From NCBI GenBank assembly GCA_022360735.1, contig JAKSCF010000291.1, positions 1 to 15,911 on the forward strand: a stretch of 15,911 nucleotides of DNA. Direction: 5' to 3'. A program made the position numbers and the translations under genes. The notes below the pieces were generated by a model that did no database searches, had not been told where the DNA came from, and saw only the letters and a list, made by a program, of their open reading frames with translations. This DNA is from Clostridia bacterium (GTDB lineage: Bacteria > Bacillota_A > Clostridia > Peptostreptococcales > JAAYPU01). This document shows positions 7,179-15,309 of this stretch, piece by piece (position 1 is the stretch's first letter; each line of letters starts with the position of its first letter).

Positions 7179-8186
7179 ATGAGTGTAAAAGTTGGTATTA
7201 ATGGATTTGGAAGGATAGGAAGAAATGCTTTTAAAGCAGCAATGAATAAAGAAAATTTTGAAATCGTAGCGATTAACGATTTGACAGATCCTAACACATT
7301 GGCTCATTTACTAAAATATGATAGTGTTTTCGGTAAGTTTGACGCAGACATAGAAGCAAAAGATGATGCTATCGTTGTTAATGGTAAGGAAATCAAGATT
7401 CTTTCAGTAAGAAACCCGGAAGAACTACCATGGAAAGAAATGGGAGTAGATATTGTATTAGAATCTACAGGACTTTTTACTAAAAAAGCAGATGCAGAAA
7501 AGCACATTAAAGCCGGAGCAAAAAAAGTAGTCATATCTGCACCGGCTAAAGAAGAAGACATTACAGTTGTTTTAGGTGTTAATGAAGATCAATATGATCC
7601 TAAAGCACATCATGTTATTTCCAATGCATCTTGTACGACAAACTGTTTAGCACCTTTTGCTAAAGTTATTGACGAAAACTTTGGAATTAAAAAAGGTTTG
7701 ATGACAACGGTTCATGCTTACACAAATGATCAAAAAATATTAGATTTACCCCATAAAGATTTAAGAAGAGCAAGAGCTGCTGCACAATCTATCATCCCTA
7801 CAACTACAGGTGCAGCTAAAGCAGTAGCATTGGTATTACCACAATTAAAAGGTAAATTAAACGGTATGGCAATGAGAATACCTTCTCCTGCAGTATCCGT
7901 AGTAGACTTAGTCGTTGAACTTGACAAAGAAGCAACTGCCGAAACCATCAATGAAGCTTTAAAAAATGCAGCTGCAAACGAATTAAACGGTATCATGGGA
8001 TTCAGTGAAGAACCTTTGGTTTCGGTTGATTACAAGCAAGATTGCAGATCATCTATTGTAGACGGATTATCTACAATGGTAATGGAAGGTAAAATGGCTA
8101 AAATCGTTTCTTGGTATGACAATGAGTGGGGTTATTCAAACAGAGTTGCGGACCTTATTTCATACATTGTAGAGAAAGGTTTATAG
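7179..8186 (+). CDS. gap: Glyceraldehyde-3-phosphate dehydrogenase, type I
   Basis: GAPDH oxidises glyceraldehyde-3-phosphate with NAD+ and phosphate to 1,3-bisphosphoglycerate in cytoplasmic glycolysis. At 335 residues it is a typical type I enzyme. The NAD loop is [14 protein letters not shown] at the N-terminus, and an Asp in AINDLTDP suits NAD+ rather than NADP+. The catalytic Cys152 is in [12 protein letters not shown] and the partner His179 in TTVHAYTND. The C-terminal block [12 protein letters not shown] is intact. AAGGAGG (7161-7167) lies 11 nt before the ATG. It belongs to the cggR operon. A weak internal promoter might exist at the end of cggR (TTGAAA at 7083-7088 with CATAAT at 7104-7109), but the 15-nt spacing is short. 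Confidence 0.98.
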   Translation: MSVKVGINGFGRIGRNAFKAAMNKENFEIVAINDLTDPNTLAHLLKYDSVFGKFDADIEAKDDAIVVNGKEIKILSVRNPEELPWKEMGVDIVLESTGLFTKKADAEKHIKAGAKKVVISAPAKEEDITVVLGVNEDQYDPKAHHVISNASCTTNCLAPFAKVIDENFGIKKGLMTTVHAYTNDQKILDLPHKDLRRARAAAQSIIPTTTGAAKAVALVLPQLKGKLNGMAMRIPSPAVSVVDLVVELDKEATAETINEALKNAAANELNGIMGFSEEPLVSVDYKQDCRSSIVDGLSTMVMEGKMAKIVSWYDNEWGYSNRVADLISYIVEKGL

Positions 8187-8202
8187 AATAGATTGGATAG
8201 AG

Positions 8203-8238
8203 AAAGGGACATTTCCGGAAATAGGATTTGTCCCGTTC
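8203..8238 (+). repeat. Imperfect hairpin in the gap-pgk spacer
   Basis: GGGACA (8206-8211) pairs with TGTCCC (8229-8234), and the stem extends outward by GAA with TTC across one mismatch. The enclosed 17 nt contain the self-complementary ATTTCCGGAAAT. There is no T tract, so it is not a normal terminator. It could stabilise or process the mRNA between gap and pgk. Confidence 0.5.
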
Positions 8239-8261
8239 CTTGTATAAAATGAGGTGATATT

Positions 8262-9449
8262 ATGAAAAAGAGTATTGAAGATATAAGCATAAAAGGGAAA
8301 AAAGTCATCGTCAGATGTGATTTTAACGTTCCTATGGATGACGAAAAAAATATTACTGATGATATAAGAATTAGAAGCTCTATTCCAACCATTCAATATT
8401 TAATAGATCATAAAGCAAAAGTGGTTCTTATGTCTCACTTGGGAAGACCTAAAGGCACACCAAATCCTAAATACAGCTTGGAACCGGTGGCTAAAAGATT
8501 ATCAGAAATATTGAAAAAAGAGGTTACTTTCATTGATGAAGATAGGGTTGTGAATGAAAAAACACGAGAAGCAGCAGCAGGATTACAAGATGGAGAAGTT
8601 GCTCTGTTACAAAACGTTAGATACAGAAAAGAAGAAACCGACAATAACTTAGAATTTGCAAAAGAATTAGCTTCTTTAGCAGAAGTGTTTGTAAATGATG
8701 CTTTTGGTACTGCTCACAGAGCACATGCATCAACAGCTGGAATTGCAGAATTTCTGCCGGCCGTATCAGGCTATCTGATTAAAAAAGAGATTGATTTTAT
8801 AGGGAAAGCACTTGAAAACCCTGAAAGGCCTTTTACTGCAATTTTAGGAGGCGCTAAGGTCAGTGATAAAATAGGTGTTATTAAGAACCTTCTAAACAAA
8901 GTGGATGCTTTAATTATTGGGGGCGGAATGGCTTATACATTCCTTAAAGCCCAAGGCTATGAAATTGGTCAATCCTTGTTAGAAGCAGATAAAATTGATT
9001 TGGCTAAGTCTTTATTGGATGAAGCAAAGAAGAAAAACGTTAATTTATTGCTTCCTGTGGACATCGTTGCAGCAAAAGAATTTAAAAATGATACGGAATT
9101 TGAATGTGTTTCTATAGAGAATATGCCAAGTGATAAAATGGGATTGGATATTGGAAAAGAGACCATTGAAATATTTAGACAAGAGGTTTTAAAATCAAAA
9201 TTAATCATTTGGAATGGGCCTATGGGTGTGTTTGAAATGCCGAATTTTGCTATTGGAACAGAGGGCATTGCTAAAGCATTATCGGATAGCTCAGCAGTTA
9301 CCATCATAGGTGGCGGCGATAGTGCCGCAGCAGTAGAACAACTGGGCTATGCAGATAAAATGACACACATTTCAACTGGTGGAGGCGCTTCCTTAGAATT
9401 GCTCGAAGGTAAAGAACTGCCAGGATTAAAAGTATTAGAGGATTTATAG
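8262..9449 (+). CDS. pgk: Phosphoglycerate kinase
   Basis: PGK transfers phosphate from 1,3-bisphosphoglycerate to ADP, the first ATP-forming step of glycolysis. The protein is 395 residues, full length. The N-domain substrate motifs are [32 protein letters not shown] and [14 protein letters not shown]. The C-domain nucleotide motifs are [21 protein letters not shown] and the late glycine-rich [13 protein letters not shown]. The ATG start has GAGGTGA (8251-8257) 4 nt upstream. The stop TAG overlaps the AGGAGG ribosome site of tpiA, with only 12 nt between the coding regions, so the two are tightly co-translated. Confidence 0.98.
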   Translation: MKKSIEDISIKGKKVIVRCDFNVPMDDEKNITDDIRIRSSIPTIQYLIDHKAKVVLMSHLGRPKGTPNPKYSLEPVAKRLSEILKKEVTFIDEDRVVNEKTREAAAGLQDGEVALLQNVRYRKEETDNNLEFAKELASLAEVFVNDAFGTAHRAHASTAGIAEFLPAVSGYLIKKEIDFIGKALENPERPFTAILGGAKVSDKIGVIKNLLNKVDALIIGGGMAYTFLKAQGYEIGQSLLEADKIDLAKSLLDEAKKKNVNLLLPVDIVAAKEFKNDTEFECVSIENMPSDKMGLDIGKETIEIFRQEVLKSKLIIWNGPMGVFEMPNFAIGTEGIAKALSDSSAVTIIGGGDSAAAVEQLGYADKMTHISTGGGASLELLEGKELPGLKVLEDL

Positions 9450-9461
9450 GAGGAGCGAAAA

Positions 9462-10208
9462 ATGAGAATACCGATGATTGCCGGAAACTGGAAGATGCAT
9501 AAAACAATTGGGGAAGCAAAAGAATTTGTAAAGGATTTCAAAAAAATGCAAGGCAATACGGATGTAGAAGTAGCTTTATGTGCTCCTTTTACACAATTAA
9601 CAGCATTAAAGGAAGCTGTAGAAGGCACTGACATAAAAATTGGTGCACAAAATATGCACTTTGAAGAAAAGGGCGCTTTCACAGGTGAGATTTCTCCTGT
9701 TATGTTGAACGAAATTGGTGTCGATTACTGTATTATTGGTCACTCTGAAAGAAGACAATACTTTGCTGAAACGGATGAAACCGTCAACAAAAAATTAAAA
9801 GCAGCCATTGCACATAACATAGCACCAATCTTATGTGTTGGAGAATCACTAAAAGAAAGAGAAACCAACCAAACAGAAGCTGTTATTAACCGTCAAATCA
9901 CTAAAGACTTAGAAGGTTTAAGCAACGAGCAGGTTGCCAATTTGGTTATTGCATATGAACCAATTTGGGCCATTGGAACCGGTAAAACAGCTACACCAGA
10001 ACAAGCTAATGAAACCATAGCTTACATAAGAAAAGTAGTGTCCGATATGTATAATGACGAGGTATCGGAAAAAGTAAGAATACAATACGGTGGAAGTGTT
10101 AAACCTAACAATGCATCAGAAATTATGAATCAAGAAGATATTGACGGTGCTTTAGTAGGTGGCGCAAGCTTAAAACCACAAGATTTTATTGAAATTGTTA
10201 ATTTTTAA
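9462..10208 (+). CDS. tpiA: Triose-phosphate isomerase
   Basis: TPI interconverts dihydroxyacetone phosphate and glyceraldehyde-3-phosphate. The 248-residue chain is the standard single barrel. The catalytic residues are all visible: Lys11 in AGNWKMHKT, His94 in GHSERRQYF and Glu166 in [11 protein letters not shown]. The phosphate-gripping loop [10 protein letters not shown] and the later YGGSVKPNN and GALVGGASL complete the active site. GGAGG at 9449-9453 lies 8 nt before the ATG. Only 12 nt separate its stop from eno. In many Firmicutes gpmI (phosphoglycerate mutase) lies at this junction; here there is no remnant of it. Confidence 0.98.
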   Translation: MRIPMIAGNWKMHKTIGEAKEFVKDFKKMQGNTDVEVALCAPFTQLTALKEAVEGTDIKIGAQNMHFEEKGAFTGEISPVMLNEIGVDYCIIGHSERRQYFAETDETVNKKLKAAIAHNIAPILCVGESLKERETNQTEAVINRQITKDLEGLSNEQVANLVIAYEPIWAIGTGKTATPEQANETIAYIRKVVSDMYNDEVSEKVRIQYGGSVKPNNASEIMNQEDIDGALVGGASLKPQDFIEIVNF

Positions 10209-11510
<1,302 letters not shown>

Positions 11511-11565
11511 ATTTTCAGACAACATGGATGAATCAAAATTCTCCCCTTTATAATTAATATATGAT

Positions 11566-11590
11566 GAGAGAGCAGAAATGCTCTCTTTTC
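11566..11590 (+). terminator. Terminator of the glycolytic operon
   Basis: AGAGAGCA (11567-11574) pairs perfectly with TGCTCTCT (11579-11586) around a GAAA tetraloop, followed by a short TTTT. The T tract is only four bases, so termination may be partial and secG may receive some readthrough. Confidence 0.7.
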
Positions 11591-11656
11591 AGATGAAACA
11601 GAACTTAACCCATTTTTTACTTTTAAAAAATTTTTTAAATAATTTCTTAAAGACTG

Positions 11657-11685
11657 TTGTAACTTTTTAATGTAAAGGGTATGCT
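11657..11685 (+). promoter_or_regulatory. Distal promoter candidate upstream of secG
   Basis: TTGTAA (11657-11662), an exact 17-nt spacer and TATGCT (11680-11685). Each hexamer matches consensus at 4 of 6 positions. It would give a leader of about 200 nt before secG. Confidence 0.35.
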
Positions 11686-11802
11686 AAAATTACCTGCAAA
11701 TTTAATGTTTATAGCATAATTCTTTTTAAAATCTGTTATGTATTTTAATACAATACGTGGAACAGATTGATTTTAAATAATACATATGATAGAATTTTGC
11801 TG

Positions 11803-11831
11803 TTGACTTGGAGAGAGAAATTATTTATATT
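11803..11831 (+). promoter_or_regulatory. Proximal secG promoter
   Basis: TTGACT (11803-11808), an exact 17-nt spacer and TATATT (11826-11831) match consensus at 5 of 6 positions each. Transcription would start near 11838, at the foot of the leader hairpin. Confidence 0.65.
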
Positions 11832-11835
11832 AATA

Positions 11836-11877
11836 ATGGTCCAATAAAAATAACAGTAAAATTATTTTATGGATCAT
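11836..11877 (+). promoter_or_regulatory. Leader hairpin just upstream of the secG ribosome site
   Basis: A 13-bp stem (11836-11849 with 11865-11877), containing one bulged A and one G-U pair, closes a 15-nt A-rich loop. It ends 6 nt before the GGAGGTG of secG and begins at the predicted transcription start. It has no T tract, so it looks like a 5' stabilising or translation-modulating element and not a terminator. Confidence 0.45.
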
Positions 11878-11896
11878 CATAATGGAGGTGTTAGAG

Positions 11897-12127
11897 ATGA
11901 GAATGGTTTTTATGATCTTTCAGGTGATTGCAAGTCTTATTCTAATTGCAAGTATTTTATTGCAGTCAGGAAAAAGTGCAGGCTTATCCGGATCAATTGG
12001 CGGCGGTGCCGAGCAGTTACTTGGTAAGAAAAAAGGAAGAGGCTATGATGCACTTTTAAGCAAAGTCACTACTGCCGGAGCAATCATATTCATTATTTGT
12101 TCATTAATTTTAGTGACTTTTGAATAA
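11897..12127 (+). CDS. secG: Preprotein translocase subunit SecG
   Basis: SecG is the small membrane subunit of the SecYEG export channel. The 76-residue protein has two membrane helices (about residues 2-21 and 54-74), and between them the conserved cytoplasmic loop LLQSGKSAGLSGSIGGGAEQLLGKKKGRGYD. The start is ATG 11897, since GGAGGTG (11884-11890) lies 6 nt upstream. An in-frame ATG at 11882 overlaps that ribosome site and is not used. SecG next to eno and rnr is common in Firmicutes. The following gene, hppA, starts 81 nt later. Confidence 0.93.
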   Translation: MRMVFMIFQVIASLILIASILLQSGKSAGLSGSIGGGAEQLLGKKKGRGYDALLSKVTTAGAIIFIICSLILVTFE

Positions 12128-12135
12128 AAAATGAC

Positions 12136-12164
12136 ATCTTAGAGTATATTCTACTCTGTAAGAT
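12136..12164 (+). repeat. Hairpin between secG and hppA
   Basis: ATCTTAGAGTA pairs with TACTC and TAAGAT, 11 bp in total with a 2-nt TG bulge and a TATTC loop. No T tract follows on the plus strand, so it is unlikely to stop transcription fully. It may set the relative amounts of secG and hppA mRNA or mark a processing point. Confidence 0.5.
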
Positions 12165-12208
12165 AAAAGGAATTATTGACAAATTCATATTAAGGAGGAA
12201 GTATTAAA

Positions 12209-14200
12209 ATGGGTTATGAGGTGTTAGCACCTATAGTAGGCGTGGTTGCTCTTATTTTTGCATTCACTTTAGCAAACTACATTAGTAAAGTGGATGAAGG
12301 TACAGACAGAATGAAAGAAATCGCTGCTTACATACGTGAAGGTGCCATGGCATTCCTAACTAGGGAGTACAAATCACTAGTTATTTTTTCAGCAATTTTA
12401 TTTGTTGTACTTGGTTTTGGGAGAGGCTGGGATACAGCAGGAACTTTCTTATTAGGAGCATGCTTTTCTGCACTAGCAGGCTTTTTTGGTATGAGAGTCG
12501 CTACAAAAGCTAACGTTAGAACTGCCAATGCAGCTCGTGATGGCGGTATGAATAAAGCACTTAATGTGGCATTCAAAGGCGGCGCTGTCATGGGAATGTG
12601 CGTTGTTGGTTTAGGATTATTAGGTATAGGCTCGTTATTGGTTTTCTTAGGTGTAGAAAAAATTGACGTTATTACAGGCTTCAGTCTAGGGGCATCTTCT
12701 ATTGCACTATTTGGTCGTGTGGGCGGCGGTATCTATACGAAAGCGGCAGATGTTGGCGCTGACTTAGTAGGAAAAGTTGAAGCCGGAATACCGGAAGATG
12801 ATCCAAGGAACCCTGCTGTAATAGCAGATAATGTTGGCGATAATGTTGGAGACGTAGCTGGAATGGGAGCAGACCTATTTGAATCTTATGTAGGGTCTAT
12901 CATTGCTGCTGTTACACTTGCCTTTGCAATAGAAGAAATACCAACAACTGAAGGCGCATTGTTTCCACTTGTTTTAGCATCTGCGGGGATTATTGCTGCC
13001 ATTATCGGTACACTTTTTGTTAAAGGAAAAGAAGGCTCAAACCCAGCTAAAGCACTTGATAGAGGAACATACGTCAGTGGACTTATTGTACTCATTACCG
13101 CATTTTATTTAAGTAATCAATTCTTTAATGATTTAAATGGATTTTATACGGTAGCCATTGGTTTAATTGTAGGAATTCTAATCGGTAAAGTAACAGAATA
13201 TTATACTTCCGATGAATATGCACCGGTTAAAAAGATTGCTCAACAATCAGAAACCGGACCGGCTACAACCATTATTAGTGGCTTTGGCGTTGGTATGATT
13301 TCAACAGCCATTCCGATTCTTCTAATTGCTGTGGGTATATTGGCATCTAACATGCTGTTTGGACTTTATGGGATTGCCCTTGCTGCAGTTGGTATGCTTT
13401 CTACAGCCGGGATAACCATAGCAGTAGATGCATATGGTCCTATTGCAGACAATGCAGGTGGTATTGCTGAAATGGCTGAACTTCCAGGAGAAGTAAGAGA
13501 AATTACGGACAAGCTGGATTCAGTTGGAAATACTACAGCTGCAATCGGTAAAGGTTTTGCAATTGGTTCCGCTGCACTGACAGCATTAGCTTTATTCGCA
13601 TCATATTCACAAGTTGTAGGACTTACAGCAATCGATATTCTGAATGCTAAAGTAGTAGCAGGATTATTTATTGGCGGCATGTTACCTTTCCTTTTCTCTG
13701 CATTCACGATGGATTCTGTAGGAAAAGCAGCATTTCAAATGATTGAGGAAGTAAGAAGACAATTTAGAGAAATTCCAGGCGTAATGGAAGGAACAGCAAA
13801 ACCTGAATATGCTAAATGTGTTGATATCAGTACAGCAGCAGCACTAAAAGAAATGCTTGTTCCAGGAATTATGGCTGTAGTAGCACCGATTGCCGTAGGT
13901 ATTGTTCTTGGTACGGAAGCTTTAGGTGGACTTCTAGCCGGAGCATTGGTATCCGGTGTATTAGTAGCTATCATGATGGCAAATGCCGGTGGTGCTTGGG
14001 ATAATGCTAAAAAGTATATCGAAAGCGGTAATCACGGTGGAAAAGGCAGTGAAGCACATAAAGCTGCCGTAACGGGTGATACCGTAGGAGATCCTTTTAA
14101 GGATACTTCCGGACCTTCTATTAACATATTGATCAAATTAATGACAATTGTAGCAGTCGTATTCGGACCATTATTCCTTGAAATTGGCGGATTATTGTAA
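12209..14200 (+). CDS. hppA: Membrane-bound, ion-pumping pyrophosphatase (K+-dependent type)
   Basis: This integral membrane enzyme hydrolyses pyrophosphate and uses the energy to pump H+ or Na+ out of the cytoplasm. The 663-residue protein is full length with about 16 hydrophobic segments. The catalytic region has [19 protein letters not shown] and the metal-binding DNVGDNVGD starting at Asp207. The C-terminal half repeats this theme with [16 protein letters not shown] and [14 protein letters not shown]. Ala444 in [10 protein letters not shown] is the residue that marks the K+-dependent subfamily; K+-independent enzymes have Lys there. Whether it pumps Na+ or H+ cannot be read safely from the sequence. 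AAGGAGG (12192-12198) lies 10 nt before the ATG. It probably shares transcripts with secG and ends at the terminator at 14230-14276. Confidence 0.96.
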   Translation: MGYEVLAPIVGVVALIFAFTLANYISKVDEGTDRMKEIAAYIREGAMAFLTREYKSLVIFSAILFVVLGFGRGWDTAGTFLLGACFSALAGFFGMRVATKANVRTANAARDGGMNKALNVAFKGGAVMGMCVVGLGLLGIGSLLVFLGVEKIDVITGFSLGASSIALFGRVGGGIYTKAADVGADLVGKVEAGIPEDDPRNPAVIADNVGDNVGDVAGMGADLFESYVGSIIAAVTLAFAIEEIPTTEGALFPLVLASAGIIAAIIGTLFVKGKEGSNPAKALDRGTYVSGLIVLITAFYLSNQFFNDLNGFYTVAIGLIVGILIGKVTEYYTSDEYAPVKKIAQQSETGPATTIISGFGVGMISTAIPILLIAVGILASNMLFGLYGIALAAVGMLSTAGITIAVDAYGPIADNAGGIAEMAELPGEVREITDKLDSVGNTTAAIGKGFAIGSAALTALALFASYSQVVGLTAIDILNAKVVAGLFIGGMLPFLFSAFTMDSVGKAAFQMIEEVRRQFREIPGVMEGTAKPEYAKCVDISTAAALKEMLVPGIMAVVAPIAVGIVLGTEALGGLLAGALVSGVLVAIMMANAGGAWDNAKKYIESGNHGGKGSEAHKAAVTGDTVGDPFKDTSGPSINILIKLMTIVAVVFGPLFLEIGGLL

Positions 14201-14229
14201 GCTTTATTGTAAAATTTTATAGATGAAAA

Positions 14230-14276
14230 TAAAAGGCAATGGTCATACTAAAAAGAATGGCTGTTGCCTTTATTTG
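14230..14276 (+). terminator. Intrinsic terminator after hppA
   Basis: A long 15-bp stem (14232-14246 with 14257-14271), including three G-U pairs, closes a 10-nt A-rich loop and runs into TTTATTTG. It lies about 30 nt after the hppA stop. Confidence 0.75.
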
Positions 14277-14478
14277 ATTGAATTTTTCAATATAATTTCA
14301 TTTCTATCCTAAAATAAATTTCAAAACGATTATTGATTTATGTCTTCAAAAGGAAAAAAATTATAATTCATCTAAAAATAGAAAGTGTATTATTTATATA
14401 AAATTAGTGAAAAACGATTAAAAATTTTAAAAAAAGCCATAATATTGATAAAGTTAGTAAATAGGAGATGATGAAATA
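14277..14478. other. AT-rich spacer upstream of the lipoprotein pair
   Basis: About 200 bp, nearly all A and T. It must hold the promoter for the two lipoprotein genes, but none is convincing: TATAAT at 14362-14367 lacks a -35 at proper spacing, and CATAAT at 14438-14443 is also unsupported. I see no coding potential or stable hairpin in it. Confidence 0.4.
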
Positions 14479-14721
14479 ATGAAAAATAAGAAATTAATTT
14501 TAACAGTTTTAATTCTTGTAACTATGGTGATGGTATTGGGTTGTGCTCAAGAACCGGTTGAAGAAAAAAGTCCTGAATTAAACCCTGATAATAATAATGT
14601 TGTCGAAGATAATGACCCCGGCATGGAAGATGATATGAATATGGATAACAATACAGAGCCCTTTGATGACAACATGGACAATATGGACAATATGGACAAT
14701 ATGAACAATACGACAGAATAA
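14479..14721 (+). CDS. Small acidic lipoprotein with Asp-Asn-Met repeats
   Basis: I do not recognise a family. The 80-residue product begins with a lipoprotein signal: MKNKK, a hydrophobic stretch, and the lipobox VLGC with Cys22 as the lipidation site. It would therefore be exported and anchored to the outer face of the membrane. The mature part is only about 58 residues, extremely acidic and rich in Asp, Asn and Met, with no hydrophobic core, so it is probably unstructured. It ends in DNM repeats encoded by a 9-bp tandem repeat. The start ATG 14479 has GGAG (14464-14467) 11 nt upstream. It is followed after 22 nt by a paralogue sharing the ribosome-site leader, signal peptide and CAQEP sequence. 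It may be a shortened copy of that neighbour or an independent short surface peptide. A role in cation binding is only a guess. Confidence 0.75.
   Translation: MKNKKLILTVLILVTMVMVLGCAQEPVEEKSPELNPDNNNVVEDNDPGMEDDMNMDNNTEPFDDNMDNMDNMDNMNNTTE
14668..14709 (+). repeat. 9-bp in-frame tandem repeat (DNM codons)
   Basis: The unit GACAATATG (Asp-Asn-Met) occurs about four times from 14668, the first copy reading GACAACATG, with a degenerate partial copy at the end. The unit is a multiple of three, so slippage would change tail length without breaking the frame. Confidence 0.85.
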
Positions 14722-14743
14722 AATGTCATAGGAGATGGTATTC

Positions 14744-15103
14744 TTGAAAAATAAAAAATTTTTCCTATTATTATTGTTTATTTTAATCATTGCCATCGTT
14801 GCATTGGGATGTGCTCAAGAACCCACTGAAGATGAAAACAATGAGACTGATGTAGAAGATAATATGGATGACCAAAACGAACCCATGGAAACCGATGTAG
14901 AAGAAACTATTGAAGGAGAATTTGTCGGATGGGTGGATTCCAATAGCTTTGAAGTCATGAAAGATGATACGCCTTATGTCATAAGGACCAGCGAGGCAGT
15001 TATGATGCCTGATGATGCTTTGGACGGCAGGACTGTTAGAGTAACATATGTTAGGAATGATCAAGGACAAAATATAATCAAAACCATAGAAGTTTTGGAA
15101 TAA
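14744..15103 (+). CDS. Lipoprotein with small C-terminal beta-rich domain
   Basis: No named family is recognised. The 119-residue product has a signal peptide (MKNKKFF followed by a long hydrophobic run) and the lipobox ALGC with Cys23, so it should be anchored outside the membrane. After CAQEP comes an acidic linker (about residues 27-57). The last 60 residues form a compact domain with alternating hydrophobics (FVGWVDSNSFEV, YVIRTSEAV, RTVRVTYV, NIIKTIEVLE), which suggests a small beta barrel. The start is TTG 14744: GGAG (14731-14734) is 9 nt upstream, whereas the in-frame ATG 14735 directly abuts it, and TTG gives the same MKNKK as the upstream paralogue. The two genes are 22 nt apart and likely co-transcribed, and a strong terminator follows 24 nt after the stop. 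Confidence 0.75.
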   Translation: MKNKKFFLLLLFILIIAIVALGCAQEPTEDENNETDVEDNMDDQNEPMETDVEETIEGEFVGWVDSNSFEVMKDDTPYVIRTSEAVMMPDDALDGRTVRVTYVRNDQGQNIIKTIEVLE

Positions 15104-15127
15104 ATTTATAAGAAAACACATTATAGA

Positions 15128-15163
15128 GGCATCCACTTATGTTTAAATGGATGCCCTTTTTTT
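15128..15163 (+). terminator. Intrinsic terminator after the lipoprotein pair
   Basis: GGCATCCA (15128-15135) pairs perfectly with TGGATGCC (15148-15155) across a 12-nt loop and is followed by seven T residues (15157-15163). It closes the lipoprotein unit before rnr. Confidence 0.85.
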
Positions 15164-15207
15164 AACTTCAATTTATTATATATTTTATAATAAATATTTT
15201 TTTAATA

Positions 15208-15216
15208 TGCTATAAT
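15208..15216 (+). promoter_or_regulatory. Predicted rnr promoter, extended -10
   Basis: TGCTATAAT (15208-15216) is a perfect extended -10. The upstream region is AT-rich but has no recognisable -35 at 17 nt. Transcription should start near 15223, inside the adjacent hairpin. Confidence 0.5.
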
Positions 15217-15220
15217 GAAA

Positions 15221-15235
15221 TAGCAAAAATTGCTA
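15221..15235 (+). repeat. Perfect inverted repeat at the predicted rnr transcript start
   Basis: TAGCAA and TTGCTA flank AAA. It lies 5-19 nt after the -10 element, where it could act as an operator or as a small 5' hairpin of the mRNA. About 75 nt of leader follow before rnr. Confidence 0.55.
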
Positions 15236-15309
15236 ATACTAATATTTGGAGACTTTACAATCTTAATATTGGATATATTACTTTGTTCGCTTCGGGATTG
15301 GAGGAAATT

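Larger units (their letters stand above)
11511..11896 (+). other. Long eno-secG intergenic region
   Basis: This 386-bp AT-rich stretch holds the eno terminator, two candidate promoters, a long leader hairpin and the secG ribosome site. I see no tRNA, and no open frame with a good ribosome site apart from secG itself. About 110 bp between the two promoters (11690-11800) shows nothing I can name. Confidence 0.6.

Noticed and set aside
8206..8234. Second CggR operator in the gap-pgk spacer
   Set aside because: The GGAC and GTCC elements are neither 20 bp apart nor arranged as GGAC-N7-GTCC; an RNA hairpin explains them better.
11511..11896. Sigma-54 (-24/-12) promoter near the resident rpoN targets
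   Set aside because: I scanned the intergenic regions for GG-N10-GC elements; the nearest look-alike (GTGGAAC at about 11757) has no GC at the -12 position.
12176..12207. TTGACA at 12176-12181 as a promoter for hppA
   Set aside because: The nearest -10-like sequence (TATTAA, 12202-12207) is 20 nt away and would put the transcript start inside hppA, after its ribosome site.
13366..13707. Minus-strand open frames inside hppA, pgk and the transporter
   Set aside because: They are antisense shadows of long, motif-rich genes, with composition imposed by the complementary codons.
14362..14367. TATAAT as the lipoprotein-pair promoter
   Set aside because: No -35 at 16-18 nt (nearest TTGATT is 23 nt away) and no TG extension; in such AT-rich DNA the hexamer is uninformative.
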